NCBI GenBank assembly: GCA_946407975.1
Contig: CAMJQC010000002.1
Span: forward strand, 1 to 64,000
Source of the DNA: an uncultured Bacteroidales bacterium
Lineage (GTDB): Bacteria > Bacteroidota > Bacteroidia > Bacteroidales > F082
Direction: 5' to 3'
Length of the DNA stretch: 64,000 bases
Positions 52,701-60,496 of the stretch are shown in pieces (positions within the stretch are counted from its first letter, which is position 1; each line of letters begins with the position of its first letter). Made by a program: the position numbers and the translations under genes. Below the pieces are notes generated by a model. It saw only the letters and a program-made list of their open reading frames with translations. It searched no databases and was not told the DNA's origin.

Positions 52701-53214
52701 CAAGCCTAACTTCAAGACCCTCGGCCCACGTTATGGCAAGCAGATGAAGCAAATCACCGCTTTCTTTGCCAATATGAGCCAGGAGGCCATCCATGAATTT
52801 GAGAAGACTGGCGAGGCTCACTTCGATGCTGACGGCGTCCCTGTCGACCTTGTCTTGGAAGACGCTTTGATCTCCACGCAGGACATCCCAGGTTGGGCTG
52901 TGACAGCACAAGACGATATGACTGTTGCCCTCGACTTGACCGTCACCGACGAACTGCTTCAAGAAGGCCTTGCCCGTGAGATTGTGAACCGCGTCCAGAA
53001 CCTCCGTAAGGTGTCTGGTCTAGAAGTCACTGACCGTATTGAACTGCAGATTGAGAAGAACAACGACATTAATGCCGCTGTGGAAAAGTATGGATCCTAC
53101 ATCTGTGCCGAGACTTTGGCCAACATCGTGATGGTTGACCAGCTTGAAGGCGTAGAACCCGATGAACTTACTGAAAAGGTTAGTATCAAATTAAAAATTA
53201 ACAAGAAGAACTGA
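49798..53214 (+). CDS. ileS: Isoleucyl-tRNA synthetase, type 2 with swapped GIHH signature
   Basis: A 1138-residue class I synthetase that charges tRNA-Ile. Rossmann core opening FFEGPPSANGTPGIHHVMAR, editing domain (about 200-400), second active-site motif KMSKR (Lys685) and a long C-terminal anticodon-binding part. The first signature, normally HxGH, reads G57-I58-H59-H60: the first and third residues are swapped. This GxHH form is known in a subset of eukaryote-like IleRS (type 2) and has been linked to very high resistance to mupirocin. The size and the lack of a C-terminal zinc finger fit type 2. It is transcribed from its own promoter. Confidence 0.95.
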   Translation: MNKKYKEYKQLNLTETADEIRRFWEENDTFQKSLDNRDKNNSFVFFEGPPSANGTPGIHHVMARTIKDIVCRYQTLKGKHVVRKAGWDTHGLPVELGVEKKLGITKEDIGKKISVDDYNHACREEVMKYKDLWDDLTRKMGYWVNLDDPYITFTNEYIETLWYLLKKLYDKGLLYKGYTIQPYSPAAGTGLSSHELNMPGCYRDVKDLTCVAIFSLKAQQSKMSKLPFGTDTAFADTKVIAWTTTPWTLPSNTALCVGPNIEYNLVKTVNPVSGEPLCVILGKPLMSSFFPAEAEKPSFEDYKVGDKKLPYEVLGTCKGTDLVGLEYEPLMPWVNPGEGAFRVIPGDYVTTEDGTGIVHIAPTFGADDKRVAMQNGIPPLQMIDKDGKAQPMVDRTGKFFRLEDLDPVFVNENMDAEAYAPYAGQFVKNAYDPTKTEKDKSLDVDIVVWLKDHGKLFKSEKHTHNYPHCWRTDKPVLYYPLDSWFIKTTALKDRMIELNKTINWKPEATGSGRFGNWLENLVDWNLSRSRYWGTPLPIWRTEDGSEEICIGSVEDLRKEIEKSIKAGFMKENPYASDDYKKFDLHRPYIDGVVLVSPKGKKMFREPDLIDVWFDSGAMPYAQYHYMGKEGQLGKDVFPADFIAEGVDQTRGWFFTLHAIATMCFDSVAYKNVISNGLVLDKNGNKMSKRLGNAVDPFGAIEKFGADAVRWYMITNSQPWDNLKFDEAGVDEVRRKFFGTLYNTYAFFAMYANIDNFCYNEADLPIAERPEIDRWILSELNTLIINVDNALQSYEPTRAGRAIQDFVDAHLSNWYVRLSRRRFWKSDDANDKLSAYQTLYTCLETVARLSSPIAPFFSEQLFCDLNKVSGRMKAESVHLTDFPVADPKFIDKDLEERMEAAQLISSLVLSLRKKANIRVRQPLSKVMIPVASESMKQQLEKVSHLIMSEVNIKGIEFLSPDNNILVKSIKPNFKTLGPRYGKQMKQITAFFANMSQEAIHEFEKTGEAHFDADGVPVDLVLEDALISTQDIPGWAVTAQDDMTVALDLTVTDELLQEGLAREIVNRVQNLRKVSGLEVTDRIELQIEKNNDINAAVEKYGSYICAETLANIVMVDQLEGVEPDELTEKVSIKLKINKKN

Positions 53215-53362
53215 TTTCATCATACTGCTTTTCACCGTTCTGTGACTTTGTTGTATGGGATGTGGAAGAGAAAAGCATCTTTTTATAATCTATATCGTTT
53301 TTTTTATTATTTTAGCGGAAATAATTCGACAGTGATAATCTCTAACTAAAACTAACACTACC

Positions 53363-53770
53363 ATGGATGACAAAAAGAAGAGAATGGAAGAACCAAAAGT
53401 GCGTTATTCTGATGAAGAGCTAGAAGAATTCAAGGTTTTGATTCTTGAAAAACTTGAACAGGCACGTGCAAATTTAGAGACATTGAAGTCCACTTTGGCT
53501 GGCGGCGAACACAGTACCGACGACACTGCTCCTACTTTCAAAATCCTTGAAGAGGGTTATGCTGTGGCACAAAAAGAAGAGAATGCCAAACTCGTCGCTC
53601 GTCAGGAAAAATATATCCAAAACTTGGAATTTGCCTTGATGCGTATCGAAAACAAGACCTATGGCATCTGCCGTGTCACTGGCAAGTTGATTCCCAAGGA
53701 AAGATTGCGTTGCGTGCCCATCACGACCATCAGCTTAGAGGCTAAAATGCAAGAAAACAAGCGGAAGTGA
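53363..53770 (+). CDS. DksA/TraR-family protein lacking most zinc-finger cysteines
   Basis: A 135-residue protein with an N-terminal acidic coiled coil (about 10-90; EELEEFKVLILEKLEQARAN) and the DksA-like C-terminal globular part (TYGICRVTGKLIPKERLRCVP). Only Cys at GIC aligns with the four cysteines of the C4 zinc finger; the others read Thr and Ser. The same loss is seen in relatives from this phylum as I recall them. DksA proteins enter the RNA polymerase secondary channel and act with ppGpp. The gene follows ileS after 148 bases and overlaps lspA by 4 bases, so it is co-translated with lspA. Confidence 0.82.
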   Translation: MDDKKKRMEEPKVRYSDEELEEFKVLILEKLEQARANLETLKSTLAGGEHSTDDTAPTFKILEEGYAVAQKEENAKLVARQEKYIQNLEFALMRIENKTYGICRVTGKLIPKERLRCVPITTISLEAKMQENKRK

Positions 53771-54405
53771 AAAAGACAGGGTCTCACGGACTATTAAAGT
53801 CGTTTTTAGTAATTTTCATTGTACTGCTGCTCGACCAGATTCTTAAAATTTGGGTCAAGTTGCATATGACCATAGGACAGGAGATTCCCGTTCTAGGCAA
53901 TTGGTTCAAGTTATTGTTCATCGAAAACAACGGCATGGCTTTCGGTTGGCTCGATGGGGGCGGTCTAAAGCTTGCACTGAGTGTTTTTCGTATTGTGGCT
54001 GTGGTAGTTTTATTTTTCTTTTTGTTTCGCCTTGCTAAAAAACAAGACATGCGTTTTGGCGTGTTATTCGGTATCTCTCTTATTATAGCAGGTGCTATTG
54101 GCAACATCCTCGACAGCGTTTTTTATGGACAGATTTTCAGTGAGAGTACTTATACTGATTTAGCCGCTTTGTTTCCCGAGGGCGGTGGTTATGCGGGTTG
54201 GTTGCACGGGCGCGTTGTTGACATGCTGTATTTTCCCATTATCGATGTAACGCCTGAAACAACAGGCTGGTTGCCCAGCTTTTTCTTTGGTCCCGACGGA
54301 CACTTCATCTTTTTTAGGCCGATTTTCAATTTGGCTGACGCTGCCATCACCATTGGCGTGTTCTATTTGGTCCTCTTCCAGTGGAAGTTTTTGAAATCAC
54401 TCTGA
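53767..54405 (+). CDS. lspA: Lipoprotein signal peptidase (signal peptidase II)
   Basis: A 212-residue inner-membrane aspartic protease that cleaves lipoprotein signal peptides. Visible: LLDQILKIWV and ENNGMAFG in helix/loop 1, GNILD (112-116), catalytic Asp152 in GRVVDMLYFP and catalytic Asp191 in FNLADAAI. E. coli LspA is about 164 residues; the extra length comes from insertions of about 25 residues between GNILD and the first catalytic Asp and about 20 between the two catalytic Asp. The start is GTG at 53767, overlapping the stop of the DksA-like gene. Many lipoproteins in this window would be its substrates. Confidence 0.93.
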   Translation: MKKTGSHGLLKSFLVIFIVLLLDQILKIWVKLHMTIGQEIPVLGNWFKLLFIENNGMAFGWLDGGGLKLALSVFRIVAVVVLFFFLFRLAKKQDMRFGVLFGISLIIAGAIGNILDSVFYGQIFSESTYTDLAALFPEGGGYAGWLHGRVVDMLYFPIIDVTPETTGWLPSFFFGPDGHFIFFRPIFNLADAAITIGVFYLVLFQWKFLKSL

Positions 54406-54422
54406 TTCGTAACTATATAACT

Positions 54423-54905
54423 ATGCCTGTCTTTCAAATCCGACCTGCCCAAGAGCAAGACGTCCCTTTAATTCTGGATTTCATCAAACGTTTGGCTGCA
54501 TACGAAAAATGCTCCGACGAGGTGATAGCAGATGTGCCTACACTGCACCAGTCGCTGTTTGTAGAGAAGTCCGCCGAAGTCGTTTTGGCTGAAGAAGACG
54601 GTATTCCTATCGGTTTCGCCTTGTTCTTCCATAATTTTTCTACCTTCGTGGGGCGGAAAGGTCTTTATCTTGAAGATCTCTTCATTATCCCTGAAAAAAG
54701 AGGCTTGGGCTATGGGAAAGCCATCCTGAAATATCTTGCCGCTATTGCAAAGGAGCGCAATTGCGGTCGCATGGAATGGATCTGCCTCGATTGGAACACG
54801 CCATCGTTGGCCTTTTACCGTAAAATAGGTGCTTTCCCGTTAGACGAGTGGACGGTACAGCGTCTTACGGAAGCGGGCGTAAAGCATTTTCTAGACGAGA
54901 AATAA
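54423..54905 (+). CDS. GNAT-family N-acetyltransferase (spermidine/spermine acetyltransferase-like)
   Basis: A 160-residue acetyl-CoA-dependent acetyltransferase. GLYLEDLFIIPEKRGLGYGKAIL is the acetyl-CoA binding strand and loop (R/Q-x-x-G-x-G/A), and WNTPSLAFYRKIGA is the last motif. The EDLFI form is shared with diamine N-acetyltransferases. The acceptor is not known. The ATG at 54423 is preferred, since an in-frame ATG at 54381 lies inside lspA. It follows lspA by 17 bases and probably belongs to the same transcript. Confidence 0.83.
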   Translation: MPVFQIRPAQEQDVPLILDFIKRLAAYEKCSDEVIADVPTLHQSLFVEKSAEVVLAEEDGIPIGFALFFHNFSTFVGRKGLYLEDLFIIPEKRGLGYGKAILKYLAAIAKERNCGRMEWICLDWNTPSLAFYRKIGAFPLDEWTVQRLTEAGVKHFLDEK

Positions 54906-54911
54906 GAGGAT

Positions 54912-55331
54912 CTATATCTTCCTAACGGGAAGGAATACCAAGCTAAAAAACAGGCTCCAAAAAACAACAATCCCTAGACTGGCGAAAATAATGCCCCAAT
55001 GATGGGCGTAAAATTTCCGTATGATATAGGCCATGACAGGGATGGAAAGGAAGGGCAGGAGAAACAAAAAAACTCCCAGTTTGTATTTTCGCCTTAACTC
55101 CACAATTTTTCTGGCTTTGCGGATATTGTTCTTGCTCAGTTTTTTCTTTTTGGAAATGGCAAAGAAAGCATCTACAAGAAAAAAGAAAACAATGAAGCCG
55201 ATGATGCCGCCACTGGCTGTAGCAAGGAAAGCCTGCCAGAAAGTGAAGTCTTGGGCATAGGCGGCTGGCGGTGTCAACAAGGTCTTCACCGTGGCGAGCA
55301 GCATGACAAGAATAAAGCGACCGACAGACAT
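54912..55331 (-). CDS. Small membrane protein of unknown function
   Basis: A 139-residue protein with an N-terminal signal-like hydrophobic stretch (about 5-26, ending AAYAQ), a membrane helix (about 35-58), a very basic cytoplasmic-type segment (SKKKKLSKNNIRKARKIVEL, about 64-83) and two further helices (about 90-135). I do not recognise the family. The start at 55331 is set by a promoter box at 55363-55370; the longer frame from 55448 runs through the divergent tRNA-Thr promoter region. Confidence 0.65.
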   Translation of the reverse strand: MSVGRFILVMLLATVKTLLTPPAAYAQDFTFWQAFLATASGGIIGFIVFFFLVDAFFAISKKKKLSKNNIRKARKIVELRRKYKLGVFLFLLPFLSIPVMAYIIRKFYAHHWGIIFASLGIVVFWSLFFSLVFLPVRKI

Positions 55332-55362
55332 GGAGGTTTGTATTTGTGATGTATATATGACG

Positions 55363-55370
55363 CAAAAATA
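55363..55370 (-). promoter_or_regulatory. Promoter -7 box of the small membrane protein gene
   Basis: TATTTTTG on the minus strand, 31 bases before ATG 55331. Confidence 0.68.
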
Positions 55371-55402
55371 GAGATTTTTATTGCCAGCATTTTGAAATTT
55401 TG

Positions 55403-55410
55403 TATTTTTG
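55403..55410 (+). promoter_or_regulatory. Promoter -7 box of tRNA-Thr
   Basis: TATTTTTG, 33 bases ahead of the mature tRNA 5' end. Confidence 0.68.
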
Positions 55411-55443
55411 CACCCGCAAATCGAAAGATTTAACGCAATTAAT

Positions 55444-55516
<73 letters not shown>

Positions 55517-55528
55517 CATAATGAGTCA

Positions 55529-55558
55529 AATAGCTTCGCAATGGCGAGGCTATTTTTG
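55529..55558 (+). terminator. Terminator of tRNA-Thr
   Basis: Stem ATAGCTTCGC / GCGAGGCTAT (one wobble pair), 4-base loop, then a T run. Confidence 0.83.
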
Positions 55559-55586
55559 TTTATGCTGATAAGGGGGGAGATTGGCA

Positions 55587-55613
55587 ATAAAAAAAGCCCA
55601 CATCGTGGGCTTT
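55587..55613 (-). terminator. Terminator of tRNA-Cys
   Basis: Stem AAAGCCCAC / GTGGGCTTT with a 3-base loop, followed on the minus strand by a T run, 8 bases after the tRNA. Confidence 0.85.
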
Positions 55614-55620
55614 GATTTTG

Positions 55621-55691
55621 AGGTACCTGGCGGACTCGAACCGCCGTCCCCGGTTTTGCAGACCGATCCCTAACCACTCGGGCAAGGTACC
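55621..55691 (-). tRNA. tRNA-Cys (anticodon GCA)
   Basis: A 71-base cloverleaf on the minus strand: acceptor GGTACCT / AGGTACC (perfect) with discriminator T as required for CysRS, a 3-bp D stem CCC / GGG, anticodon stem TCGGT / ACCGG around CTGCAAA (anticodon GCA) and T arm GGCGG-TTCGAGT-CCGCC. CCA is not encoded. Confidence 0.93.
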
Positions 55692-55706
55692 TTGCTGTTT
55701 GCGCTG

Positions 55707-55714
55707 CAAAGATA
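55707..55714 (-). promoter_or_regulatory. Promoter -7 box of tRNA-Cys
   Basis: TATCTTTG on the minus strand, 15 bases before the tRNA. Confidence 0.7.
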
Positions 55715-55764
55715 TATAATTTTTCTTTATGCCAAGTCGGTTGTCGGATTTTTCTTTTTCAAAA

Positions 55765-57171
55765 CTAATAAAAGCCTCTGGCGGATAGTTTCATCCAGTT
55801 CCACCCGATAAGCGCCAAAAGCAGGAGTCCACAGTAGACGTAATAGAGTTTCAGGTCCTTGCGACGCAGGTGCGTCATGCAAAAAGCAGCCATGATGATC
55901 AGGCAGGGTAGGGCAGGCTGGTGGTATCGCTCCGAATTGACGGCAAAGGAAAACGCGATGATGCCCAGATAGGCCAACTCAAAACCTCCGACTAAAGTGA
56001 AATTGCGCCACCGTTTCTCTCTTATGGCAATGACAATAGCCCACATGGCAAAGAATGCCAGAAGGTTTTTGACATAATAGCTGCCATTCATCATCTTTTG
56101 GTTCTCGTTGGCTTCTTCCACCATCGAGGACAAGGGGATGACAAAAACGCCTGGAGCCATATAGCGATTCTTTACAAGTTGCGCATGTTTCAAACCAAGA
56201 GCTTCGTATTTCTTGGATACCATTTTCCCCTCGGTGAAGTTCAGTCTGTAAATGATTTTCATCTCACGACCCACAGGCGTGAAGAGAAACACAAAAAAGA
56301 CCAAAACAATAGCGACTATGGTGCCGATTTTTTGTTTGCGGGTCACCAGTTTCTCGGAGAGGACGATGAAAACGATGAATGCAAAAATCAACGACATGCC
56401 GATGATGGTTCGGAAACCGAAAGTCAAGGCAGTGAAGAGGATGGGGGCGGTGATGGTCCAGAAGGTGTAACGGCGGCTGCGGACGAGGTAGTCCATGCGT
56501 TCTAAGGCCATCACAGTGAGGAAGGTCATCTCAGTCTCTTTGGTGTGAAGTCCTGTAATCTGTATCAAAGTGGGCATAAAGACGCACATCACTGTCACCA
56601 AGCGTGCGGTGCGTTCACCGAATGTGCGGAAGGTCAGCTTGTAAAGAGCGACACACATATATGCGCTCATGAGCGCCTTTAGGAGTCGTGGTGTCAACAG
56701 GTTGGGGCCAAAGATGGTGTAGATGAAGGCCAGCCAAAGGGTATAGCCCTGGTCGGAAAACCCCATCGTATAGGCGTTGAGGTACTGGAACACATAACGG
56801 ATATGTCCCGCCCGTATGCATCGGGAGAGGTAGACGGCGGTGCGATGATAGCCCAGACTGTCGCCAGCTTGGTATTCAAAGGCGATGCCGGTCTGATAGT
56901 AGAAATAATAGCACATCACGAAGGCATACACGGCACGTAGGGCCAAAGCGGTCCAGAAGACCTTGCGCAGGAAGTGCTTTTGGTCGTCTTTTTTCCAACG
57001 GGGATAGAAAAAAGTTGTGAGCAAAAAGAAGAATAGCACTTCGCCGATGCCCCACAGCATCCACTTCAGCTGCATGGCGTGGTCGCGAAACACTAGGCTG
57101 ACGATGATGAGGGCGAGGAGATAGACGCCTACACCTATCAGTGCAATATGTCGGATCAGGTTTTTGCTCAT
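55765..57171 (-). CDS. Polytopic membrane protein, GT-C glycosyltransferase-like (GT39-like)
   Basis: A 468-residue membrane protein with about 11 to 12 hydrophobic helices. The first large outside loop carries an acidic motif after helix 3 (AGDSLGYHRTAVYLS, about 102-116), as in GT-C enzymes of the PMT/ArnT type, and TLIQITGLHTKETEMTFLTV follows a later helix. GT-C enzymes use lipid-linked sugars to modify proteins or lipids. The assignment rests on topology and a single motif, so it is tentative; an O-antigen polymerase-like protein is the alternative. The start codon lies directly after a terminator-like hairpin and no separate promoter is visible. Confidence 0.6.
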   Translation of the reverse strand: MSKNLIRHIALIGVGVYLLALIIVSLVFRDHAMQLKWMLWGIGEVLFFFLLTTFFYPRWKKDDQKHFLRKVFWTALALRAVYAFVMCYYFYYQTGIAFEYQAGDSLGYHRTAVYLSRCIRAGHIRYVFQYLNAYTMGFSDQGYTLWLAFIYTIFGPNLLTPRLLKALMSAYMCVALYKLTFRTFGERTARLVTVMCVFMPTLIQITGLHTKETEMTFLTVMALERMDYLVRSRRYTFWTITAPILFTALTFGFRTIIGMSLIFAFIVFIVLSEKLVTRKQKIGTIVAIVLVFFVFLFTPVGREMKIIYRLNFTEGKMVSKKYEALGLKHAQLVKNRYMAPGVFVIPLSSMVEEANENQKMMNGSYYVKNLLAFFAMWAIVIAIREKRWRNFTLVGGFELAYLGIIAFSFAVNSERYHQPALPCLIIMAAFCMTHLRRKDLKLYYVYCGLLLLALIGWNWMKLSARGFY

Positions 57172-57173
57172 GA

Positions 57174-57210
57174 CAAAAAAAGTGAACAGACCGCGGCCCG
57201 TTCACTTTTT
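57174..57210 (-). terminator. Terminator-like hairpin directly ahead of the GT-C-like start codon
   Basis: Minus-strand stem AAAAAGTGAAC / GTTCACTTTTT with a GC-rich loop and a run of T, placed between the BACON lipoprotein stop and the next start codon (3 bases away). It would end the lipoprotein transcript, or act as an attenuator for the downstream gene. Confidence 0.8.
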
Positions 57211-57221
57211 CATTTTATTTC

Positions 57222-58049
57222 TTATTCCATATTGAATATTGGTCCGCCACCCTTTCTCTTACTCTTGCTGATAGCTTTCTTCAGGATAGATTTCTCGCCT
57301 GGGTCGATGGTGCCGATCTTTGCCATGTCGATTTTTTCCCAGAAATGAGGCTTATATTCATGCTGCAGGCGGAACATGGCGTCACAGGCGAGCAGAACAG
57401 AGGCGTTATAGCTTTCGTGGGTCGAATCCTCGAGAAGGAAATCAATATATAAGTTCCTTTCCTGTGCGTCGAAAGCATATTGGAACGGATAATAGACGGT
57501 TTGATGTTTATGACGGTCAACTTGAACGCCAGTACTGTCTTCCAAAAAATACATGGTATAGCCATAGGTGGTGTCGAAAGGGTCGTAACGGCCAATGAAA
57601 TGGGTGTCCTCGATGGGGTTGCCATAAAAGTCGGTATTCCATTGTTCGACCTTTTTAACGCCAAAGACCGTATTCAAGATATTGTCGAATTCAACAGCGA
57701 CCTGTGTCAAAGGCATGTTCACGGTACACGTGCCTCTTTTGGATGTGATGGTAAAAGAGGCTTCTCTCAAGTTGTTATTTTCCAGTTCATTGACGGTGAC
57801 GGTAACGACAGTACCTGTATTTGTTTTTTCACCGGAAGTAGGGCTGATGGTATACCAGTTGGCCGTTTCGTTTTTCTCGATGGTCCAGGAACAGTCGGAA
57901 GTGATGGTGAACGTCTGGGATTCTGACAATTCCGAGAACCAGAGGTCATTGTCCGATACAGTGATGGTCTCGTTTCTGTGGCATCCCACCAGGGCTAAAG
58001 CAATGATGGCGAACAAAGCCACGACCAAATTCTTAAGCTGTTTCTTCAT
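57222..58049 (-). CDS. BACON-domain lipoprotein
   Basis: A 275-residue lipoprotein (lipobox LVGC, Cys23 of this start). A BACON-type Ig-like domain (about 28-115; TFTITSDCSWTI, WYTISPTSG, FTITSKRGTC) is followed by a region with no recognised domain (about 120-250) and a basic tail (KKAISKSKRKGGG). BACON domains are carbohydrate- or mucin-binding in some Bacteroidetes proteins. The ATG at 58049 is used because 58073 lies within the promoter box. Confidence 0.75.
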   Translation of the reverse strand: MKKQLKNLVVALFAIIALALVGCHRNETITVSDNDLWFSELSESQTFTITSDCSWTIEKNETANWYTISPTSGEKTNTGTVVTVTVNELENNNLREASFTITSKRGTCTVNMPLTQVAVEFDNILNTVFGVKKVEQWNTDFYGNPIEDTHFIGRYDPFDTTYGYTMYFLEDSTGVQVDRHKHQTVYYPFQYAFDAQERNLYIDFLLEDSTHESYNASVLLACDAMFRLQHEYKPHFWEKIDMAKIGTIDPGEKSILKKAISKSKRKGGGPIFNME

Positions 58050-58070
58050 GATTATTGGATTTTTACGCTG

Positions 58071-58078
58071 CAAAAGTA
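58071..58078 (-). promoter_or_regulatory. Promoter -7 box of the BACON lipoprotein gene
   Basis: TACTTTTG on the minus strand, 21 bases before ATG 58049. Confidence 0.7.
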
Positions 58079-58121
58079 GGATTTTAAATTGATATGAGAG
58101 AAATTAGCTTGATTATTAACG

Positions 58122-60377
58122 TCAACGACCTCTTTTTGATGATGGTTTTCCTTTCTTTTTGCCAAAAGATTGATCACCAAGCATGACGAAATCCATTTGG
58201 CGTTTCATGATGTCTACGTCTTTTACGCGCACCTTGACTTCGTCGCCGAGCTGAATAACTTTGCCCGTGTCTTCGCCGATTACGCGGAAATTGTCTTCAT
58301 CGAGATAGTAATAGTCGCCAGGAAGGTCTTCGTAGCGGACCAAACCTTCGCATTTGTTGTCCTTCAGTTCGACATAGAGTCCCCATTTGCTCACGCCGGA
58401 GACAAGTCCGTCGAATACCTGACCAATTTTGTCTTGCAGATATTCTGCTTGCTTGAACTTCACAGACTGACGTTCCATCTCTTCGGCCTGTTTCTCCATA
58501 TCGCTGGCGTGGAGACACATTTCTTCATAGGTCTTTTTATCGACTGACGGTAGACCTTCGATGAGGTAACGTTCGATGAGACGGTGTACCATCAAGTCGG
58601 GATAACGGCGGATGGGGGAAGTGAAGTGGGTGTAGTAATCGAAAGCCAAGCCGTAGTGTCCGATGTTATCGGTGCTGTAGACGGCCTTGGCCATGGTGCG
58701 GACAGCCACCTGCTCGATGAGGTTCTTTTCGCCCTTGCCTTCCACATCTTTGAAGAGTTTGTTGTAGGAGTGCACCAGTTTGGAACGGGTGCTGATGTCC
58801 ATGGAATAGCCCAAGCGAGAGATAAGCAACAGAAATTTGTTCAGTTTTTCAGGGTTGGGTTCGTCGTGGACACGGAACACGAAGGTGCAGTTGTGCCATT
58901 TGCTGTCCTTTCCGCCAAAAGTCTCAGCCACGGTACGGTTGGCAAGCAACATGAAGTCCTCGATGAGTTCGTGTGATTCGTTTTGTTCCCGTATGTAGGT
59001 GTCAATAGGTTTTTTGTTTTCATCGAGGATGAACTTTACCTCTTCGGAATGGAAATTGATACTGCCCAACGCCATGCGTTTTTCACGCAGTTTTGTAGCC
59101 AAACTGTTGAAAGTCAGTATTTCATCTTTAAAGTCACCCTCACCGCCTTCAATCATGGCCTGCACCTCTTCGTAGGTATAACGACGGCTCGATTTGATGA
59201 TGGTCTTTCCAATCCAATGCTTATAGATACGGGCTTCGTCGTCCATCTCGAAGACTACCGAGAAAGTCAGTTTCTCTTCATCGGGACGCAAGGAGCAGAC
59301 GTTGTTGCACAGTTTTTCGGGCAACATGGGTATGGTGCGGTCCACCAGATAGACAGAGGTGCCGCGTTCCAAAGCCTCCTTGTCGATTTCCGAACCCGGT
59401 TTGACATAATGCGACACATCAGCGATATGGACACCTATCTCCCAATGTCCGTTAGGCAGTTTTTGAAGCGATATGGCGTCGTCGAAGTCCTTTGCATCGG
59501 CAGGGTCGATGGTGATGGTAAACACGTGGCGGAAATCACGGCGTTTACGAATCTCTTCCTCCTTTATCTTTATGGGGATGGCCTCGGCCTCTTTCTCAAC
59601 GGCTTCAGGAAAGTCGATGGGGTAATCGTGGGCGGCCAGGATAGACTCCATTTCCACGTCGTTTTCGCCAGGTGTGCCTAGGATGCGGATGATCTCGCCG
59701 AAGGGATTGCCGGAGCCATCAGGCCAGTCGACGAGGTGCACGATGACTTTTTGCCCATTCTTGGCCCCGTTCAGCTCACCTTTGGGTACGAAGATATCGA
59801 CCGGCATAGTGTTAAGGTCAGGCACGACAAAGACATAACCATGCGTAATCTTTAAAATTCCCACAAAATCGGTAAATCTGCGTTCCAACACTTCCACAAT
59901 CTCGCCCTCGGGTTTCTTGTTGTTTCGCTTGGGAAACATCGCGACTCTGACGCGGTCGCCATTCAAAGCCTTGCCTGTGTTGTTGGAGGCGATGAAAACA
60001 TCTTCACCTTCTTCATCATCAAGGATGACATAAGCTTTGCCTGTTGATTTCATTTCTACTGTGCCTACCACATACTGTGTCTTAGGTCCGTATTGCGCCA
60101 ACCCCGCCGCACTCATGATGTAACGGTAGGGTCGGTCTTCCACCAACAACCCCTGGTCTTTGAGTTCGATGAGTAGATGATAGACTACGTCTTTTCCTGC
60201 TTGATCCTTGATACCCAAATATTTACAAACCTGTTTATAGTTTTTAGGGCGAAAAGGTTCTTCAGCAAAATGACTTAGTATGGCGCTGGTAAATGTGCTC
60301 AGTTTATTATCAATCTTTTTTTTCTTGCTCATGATTTTTTCGTTTTTCAAGTCTAAAAAATGGAGTTTTTTATCCAT
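58122..60377 (-). CDS. rnr: Ribonuclease R
   Basis: A 751-residue 3'-5' exoribonuclease that degrades structured RNA. Layout: N-terminal helix-turn-helix-like region (about 25-90), cold-shock OB domains (about 100-260), catalytic RNB domain (about 285-610; TIDPADAKDFDDAISL holds the magnesium-binding Asp) and a C-terminal S1 domain (about 660-735; VFDGLVSGVSKWGLYVEL) with a basic tail. Start 60377 lies 18 bases from the promoter box, a distance seen for several genes here; the in-frame ATG at 60332 (MSKKKK) is an equally possible start and would shorten the protein by 15 residues. Confidence 0.93.
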   Translation of the reverse strand: MDKKLHFLDLKNEKIMSKKKKIDNKLSTFTSAILSHFAEEPFRPKNYKQVCKYLGIKDQAGKDVVYHLLIELKDQGLLVEDRPYRYIMSAAGLAQYGPKTQYVVGTVEMKSTGKAYVILDDEEGEDVFIASNNTGKALNGDRVRVAMFPKRNNKKPEGEIVEVLERRFTDFVGILKITHGYVFVVPDLNTMPVDIFVPKGELNGAKNGQKVIVHLVDWPDGSGNPFGEIIRILGTPGENDVEMESILAAHDYPIDFPEAVEKEAEAIPIKIKEEEIRKRRDFRHVFTITIDPADAKDFDDAISLQKLPNGHWEIGVHIADVSHYVKPGSEIDKEALERGTSVYLVDRTIPMLPEKLCNNVCSLRPDEEKLTFSVVFEMDDEARIYKHWIGKTIIKSSRRYTYEEVQAMIEGGEGDFKDEILTFNSLATKLREKRMALGSINFHSEEVKFILDENKKPIDTYIREQNESHELIEDFMLLANRTVAETFGGKDSKWHNCTFVFRVHDEPNPEKLNKFLLLISRLGYSMDISTRSKLVHSYNKLFKDVEGKGEKNLIEQVAVRTMAKAVYSTDNIGHYGLAFDYYTHFTSPIRRYPDLMVHRLIERYLIEGLPSVDKKTYEEMCLHASDMEKQAEEMERQSVKFKQAEYLQDKIGQVFDGLVSGVSKWGLYVELKDNKCEGLVRYEDLPGDYYYLDEDNFRVIGEDTGKVIQLGDEVKVRVKDVDIMKRQMDFVMLGDQSFGKKKGKPSSKRGR

Positions 60378-60395
60378 TTTGTCTTTTTACGATTG

Positions 60396-60403
60396 CAAAA
60401 ATA
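60396..60403 (-). promoter_or_regulatory. Promoter -7 box of rnr
   Basis: TATTTTTG on the minus strand, 18 bases before ATG 60377, divergent from the nrdDG leader. Confidence 0.68.
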
Positions 60404-60486
60404 ATGAAATCAAACAATTATCATGTTGATAATTTTGTTGATAAAAAAATTGCCATTTACGATTATGAGGTGCAACAAAAAAGAAT

Positions 60487-60494
60487 TAGTTTTG
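60487..60494 (+). promoter_or_regulatory. Promoter -7 box of nrdDG with riboswitch leader
   Basis: TAGTTTTG. Transcription would begin at about 60498-60501, exactly at the first strand of the riboswitch P1 helix, leaving a leader of about 275 bases before nrdD. Confidence 0.6.
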
Positions 60495-60496
60495 CA

